From Cyclobacteriaceae bacterium (lineage in GTDB: Bacteria; Bacteroidota; Bacteroidia; Cytophagales; Cyclobacteriaceae), in NCBI GenBank assembly GCA_012033595.1, contig JAAUQL010000011.1, positions 1 to 64,000 on the forward strand: a stretch of DNA of 64,000 bases. Direction: 5' to 3'. The position numbers and the translations under genes are program-made. Below are positions 63,913 through 64,000 of the stretch, piece after piece. Every line of letters starts with the position of its first letter. The first letter of the stretch is position 1. The notes beneath the pieces are model-generated. The model was given only the letters and a program-made list of their open reading frames with translations. It had not been told where the DNA came from and did no database searches.

Positions 63913-64000
63913 AGATAGTTTCGTAGGGTTTAAGCGCTACGAATGAAGATTCATAATTTTGGGTGTTTAGGTGAATAAAGGCAAGCCGCCAAAGCTTGCC

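Noticed and set aside
1-64000. CRISPR arrays, insertion sequences, prophage or integrase genes
   Set aside because: No regularly spaced repeats and no transposase or integrase motifs were seen on either strand.

Overview
The window is chromosomal DNA of a Bacteroidota bacterium, most likely of the order Cytophagales. The evidence is a one-chain SecDF, a DNA polymerase III alpha subunit with a fused N-terminal DEDD exonuclease, a TonB receptor with a carboxypeptidase-regulatory-like domain, PorT-like outer-membrane barrels, many signal peptides ending in AQ, an NtrY-like kinase, and promoters of the TAnnTTTG type. The content is mainly core and housekeeping genes plus a few accessory loci. I see no prophage, CRISPR array, insertion sequence or rRNA, and no tRNA that I can support.

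Layout. 0.3-2.4 kb: EI24 membrane protein and an aldehyde dehydrogenase on the minus strand. 2.6-5.9 kb: pta, a 3-hydroxyacyl-CoA dehydrogenase and ackA as one plus-strand operon. 6-9.3 kb: rsgA, waaA, then a PerR-like regulator with a 2-Cys peroxiredoxin. 9.5-14.6 kb: an outer-membrane protein, a DUF4956/CotH-like pair, a GNAT enzyme and a YD-repeat-like secreted protein. 14.7-20 kb: secDF, small membrane proteins and an M24 peptidase. 20-27 kb: TonB receptor, nitroreductase, rluB-scpB-DksA-like, asparaginase and a methyltransferase. 27-28.1 kb: DUF134 regulator, NifX-type protein and thioesterase. 28.4-34.7 kb: TonB-C protein, divergent GH27 and GH36 alpha-galactosidase lipoproteins, and stress proteins. 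34.8-42 kb: dnaE, trkH and a DUF1460 amidase. 42.6-49.8 kb: a large sensor kinase translationally coupled to a giant predicted outer-membrane protein. 49.9-55 kb: SDR, mlaEF, a lipoprotein, murI and two tandem barrels. 55-64 kb: a large unrecognised protein, DUF2721, DUF4442, NhaC, an RNase D-like exonuclease, an acyl-ACP desaturase with an unknown partner, a DUF481-like protein and a secreted protein.

The most important global observation is that 12 genes carry 15 single-base frame breaks, 14 of them a missing base in a homopolymer of 4-7 nt. They hit genes expected to be essential (murI, waaA, secDF), so I read them as sequence or assembly errors. I give those genes as single full-length CDSs spanning the break.

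Non-housekeeping signals worth attention: the DUF4956/CotH-like pair without a VTC polyphosphate polymerase; the kinase/giant-protein couple; a 627-residue protein with repeated transthyretin-like domains and no signal peptide; a 12-bp direct repeat at the DUF134 promoter; an ~82-bp dispersed repeat abutting the stop codons of two unrelated genes; and a terminator-like hairpin in the dnaE-trkH intergenic region that has no gene to serve.
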